DNA of 5,911 bases from Lachnospiraceae bacterium (lineage in GTDB: Bacteria > Bacillota > Clostridia > Lachnospirales > Lachnospiraceae): NCBI GenBank assembly GCA_024691065.1, contig JAILOA010000248.1, positions 1 through 5,911 on the forward strand, written 5' to 3'. The notes under the pieces are model-generated. The model saw only the letters and a program-made list of their open reading frames with translations. It was not told the DNA's origin and searched no databases. The translations under genes were made by a program, and so were the position numbers. Shown here one piece after another: positions 5,001 to 5,911 of the stretch. Position 1 is the stretch's first letter. Each line of letters begins with the position of its first letter.

Positions 5001-5911
5001 GAGGTCAGGTTGGTTTCAATGAAAACGGTACCGTTAAATATTCAGGTCAGGATTCATCGGATGATGAAACAACAGTTTCTTCGGTTTCTGTAGGTAAAAA
5101 TAATGTCGGTGGATTCATCGGTTACAATGGAACTAACGGTAACCTTGATCTCGGTGATGCAGCCGGATATGTAAGCGGACGTGTTTACGGTACAGGTGAC
5201 TGTGTCGGTGGATTTATCGGATTAAATGTTGAAAAGGACATTCTCAGCAAGAATATTACGGTTTCAACAAATAATATCGAAGGAAATTACATCGTAGGCG
5301 GTGTTATCGGTGCTAATATCATACAGGCAGCCGAAGATACCAAGATGGAAATTAAATATAATAACCCTATTTCAAAGATTACAGGTAAGGCAGTAGTAGG
5401 TGGTTTGATTGGTTACAACAGACTTGTAAACAACTTAACCAGAGATGTACTTTCACCTTACAATGCAGATGAAGATGATTATTACAAGACATTTATCAAA
5501 GTAAACAGCAGTACAAATATTATTTCGGATGCGGGTAATTTTTCAACCGATGTAAATCATGTATTTGCTATAGACGGTGAGAGTTCTGCGGGAGTTGAAT
5601 TTAACGATGCTGAAGTATGTGCAATTACATACGGCGGTGGCATCCTTGGTCTCTCTGCAGCAGACAGTAAGGTTGTTATCAAGGATGCAATCAATAAGGG
5701 TAAGATTTCCGAAATCGGTACAAAGGCCGATAAAATAAAAATTTCCGATATTGTAGGTTCTTCGGTTTCTGAAACGGAATATACAGGAATCATCGGTGGA
5801 ATCACAGGATATGCTGATTCAAATACAGTTATAGATAATTGCCAAAACTTAGGATCGCTTGACTTCAAATATAGCTGTTACGGTTCTATAGTTGGCATTA
5901 ATTCCGGATAT
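2069..5911 (+). CDS. Giant prepilin-like surface protein with GLUG-type repeats (3' partial)
   Basis: One frame runs uninterrupted for 1281 codons to the window edge; the stop lies outside. Residues 1-16 form a short leader with five lysines (10-14) and GG. Prepilin peptidase should cleave at Gly16|Phe17. The mature end starts FTLVEML with the conserved Glu5 (Glu21), followed by a hydrophobic helix to about residue 43, the hallmark of type IV pilins. Residues 44 to about 200 look like a small pseudopilin globular domain. Residues 200-420 are not recognised. From about 424, YSISKNRHLNNVRF, then ITNLNWN (459-465) and LDGSGFSLQNF (498-508), open a repeat region with many VGGxxGxN motifs, typical of GLUG-motif adhesins (beta-solenoid-like). 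Thirteen cysteines are scattered from residue 205 on. The likely role is a filament-anchored or filament-tip adhesin exported by the T4P machine; substrate unknown. It lies 834 nt after pilB with its own promoter and ribosome binding site. Ordinary pilins have 130-200 residues, so the size is exceptional. The pilin N-terminus is certain; the adhesin role is inference. Confidence 0.93.
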   Translation, partial: MNGYIDEYEKKKKKGGFTLVEMLVILAVMAIILGLSAVGALGWIAHSKQQQNKESARTIFLAMQSRLSVSESRGVLDDVKSDLTKYSTQIKLEDKGAFGLPTEKDNEGNVHIYSYIAIEKGDYTSDSKSEEKSFLFGLIEPYIFETSVLDGTFVVEFDLTAGTVHSVFYSSTIKKFDYSKTGVSTALTTYHINADSRDDSKLEDCGVGYYSGEQVNVAALSSINLRITNFSLNNDETLNLRFASNSVNSDIDTKFTIKFYEKKDGDTGQVIDNDHLLFKTVITKDIFLSGKHEDDANGKRSIFANLTLTDKNGTNVTAPFIVSYNGTSYELILDAAMSSEKMAYLLRDEDMGISSMNGLSITRLDDVISGFNLPKDIFAVAEIGVNENAIGNQEYTLGSSLTSTTENTMFASDVSTETGDDGTYDLYSISKNRHLNNVRFMEKYYNTEKPNQLRTYGLITNLNWNSNILYGMDSSCIPLNATEDVFPSIKSLSTKATLDGSGFSLQNFRLGYGSNVDLGSYGSTDSENKAEALGIVDVNNGTIENLYFSKSAVSINEDEASSSDASISRVVSPYLKSIGMLTGENYGNISNICFYSTNTVSAFIDYSKVDVSRTDGAGIGMVAGSMNLANQESITRLLIRGSVEGSINNVGDVSFTETSINGESENSGYRFAGIGSVCGYAAFTDSSNTTMIGEDRQSIEAVHTTMRSGLNSLAKKSILNQASVSGNMFTGGLIGNLNTTAESTDTSHQVINVFNEGFISALSNPSDDADKLASYEEEDAVFDTLKGFFTGGIVGYAYNSRIATSTYTMKDTSKTTVYSNSNTANAQLKADAKGFFVGGICGFCDTSNIESCKTSAGGYLVGYDYVGGITGGMKSEDTTSTEYVLISGNTTNKSYVIGHSFVGGVAGSNRSGSKIVNCNNDGAVAGYGIDIGGIVGKNVGTTEKEAIISNCSSTLYDYGSEIFNLVKNVWKFFGSNVGGQVGFNENGTVKYSGQDSSDDETTVSSVSVGKNNVGGFIGYNGTNGNLDLGDAAGYVSGRVYGTGDCVGGFIGLNVEKDILSKNITVSTNNIEGNYIVGGVIGANIIQAAEDTKMEIKYNNPISKITGKAVVGGLIGYNRLVNNLTRDVLSPYNADEDDYYKTFIKVNSSTNIISDAGNFSTDVNHVFAIDGESSAGVEFNDAEVCAITYGGGILGLSAADSKVVIKDAINKGKISEIGTKADKIKISDIVGSSVSETEYTGIIGGITGYADSNTVIDNCQNLGSLDFKYSCYGSIVGINSGY
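3665..5911 (+). repeat. GLUG-like protein repeat array within the pilin fusion
   Basis: Degenerate GLUG-like modules run from residue 533 (LGIVDVNNGTIENLYF) and 578 (IGMLTGENYGNISNI) to the window end. The GG pairs of the clear modules fall at residues 731, 791, 838, 867, 903, 932, 978, 1014, 1047, 1077, 1111, 1190 and 1243, with the related GSIVGINSGY at 1272-1281. Spacing is mostly 29-47 residues, with longer inserts before 791, 1190 and 1243. The best motifs are VGGFIGYN and VGGFIGLN. The repeats are diverged at DNA level, so they are old rather than recently amplified. Confidence 0.75.

Overview
The window is chromosomal DNA from a low-GC Gram-positive anaerobe. The best guess is a member of the Clostridia, probably Lachnospiraceae (Butyrivibrio/Roseburia-like). 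This rests on AT-rich spacers, frequent AGA/ATA codons, consensus SigA-type promoter elements, strong Shine-Dalgarno sites, and a type IV pilus (T4P) gene set next to a giant Ser/Thr/Asn-rich surface protein. The family assignment is inference. No ribosomal RNA, tRNA, insertion sequence or CRISPR array was seen.

Layout, left to right. (1) Bases 1-1234 are the 3' part of a PilB/GspE-family assembly ATPase gene that begins upstream of the window. (2) Bases 1235-1350 hold a compact unit: a 9-bp hairpin presenting a strong Shine-Dalgarno site in its loop, a 19-codon mini-ORF, and a rho-independent terminator whose 3' arm contains the mini-ORF stop codon. (3) Bases 1351-1504 are AT-rich with no gene. 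(4) A near-consensus extended -10 promoter at 1505-1533 starts a predicted untranslated leader of about 530 nt. This leader is full of possible RNA structure: a 13-bp bulged hairpin, a possible pseudoknot, repeated GAGTTGAAC words, a 2.6-copy 28-bp tandem repeat inside an inverted repeat, a three-way junction that competes with that inverted repeat, and a GC-rich hairpin just before the ribosome binding site. (5) From 2069 to the window edge runs one uninterrupted reading frame of 1281 codons, still open. It encodes a type IV prepilin N-terminus fused to a very large extracellular region with GLUG-like repeats.

How the parts may work together: PilB would power assembly of a type IV pilus or pseudopilus. 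The prepilin-fused GLUG protein would be processed by prepilin peptidase and inserted in, or at the tip of, that filament as an adhesin. The two genes are separated by a terminator and the second has its own promoter and long leader. Expression of the giant protein is therefore probably controlled separately, and perhaps at the RNA level. The leader does not match any riboswitch class I can recall, and it is the part of the window most likely to be undescribed.
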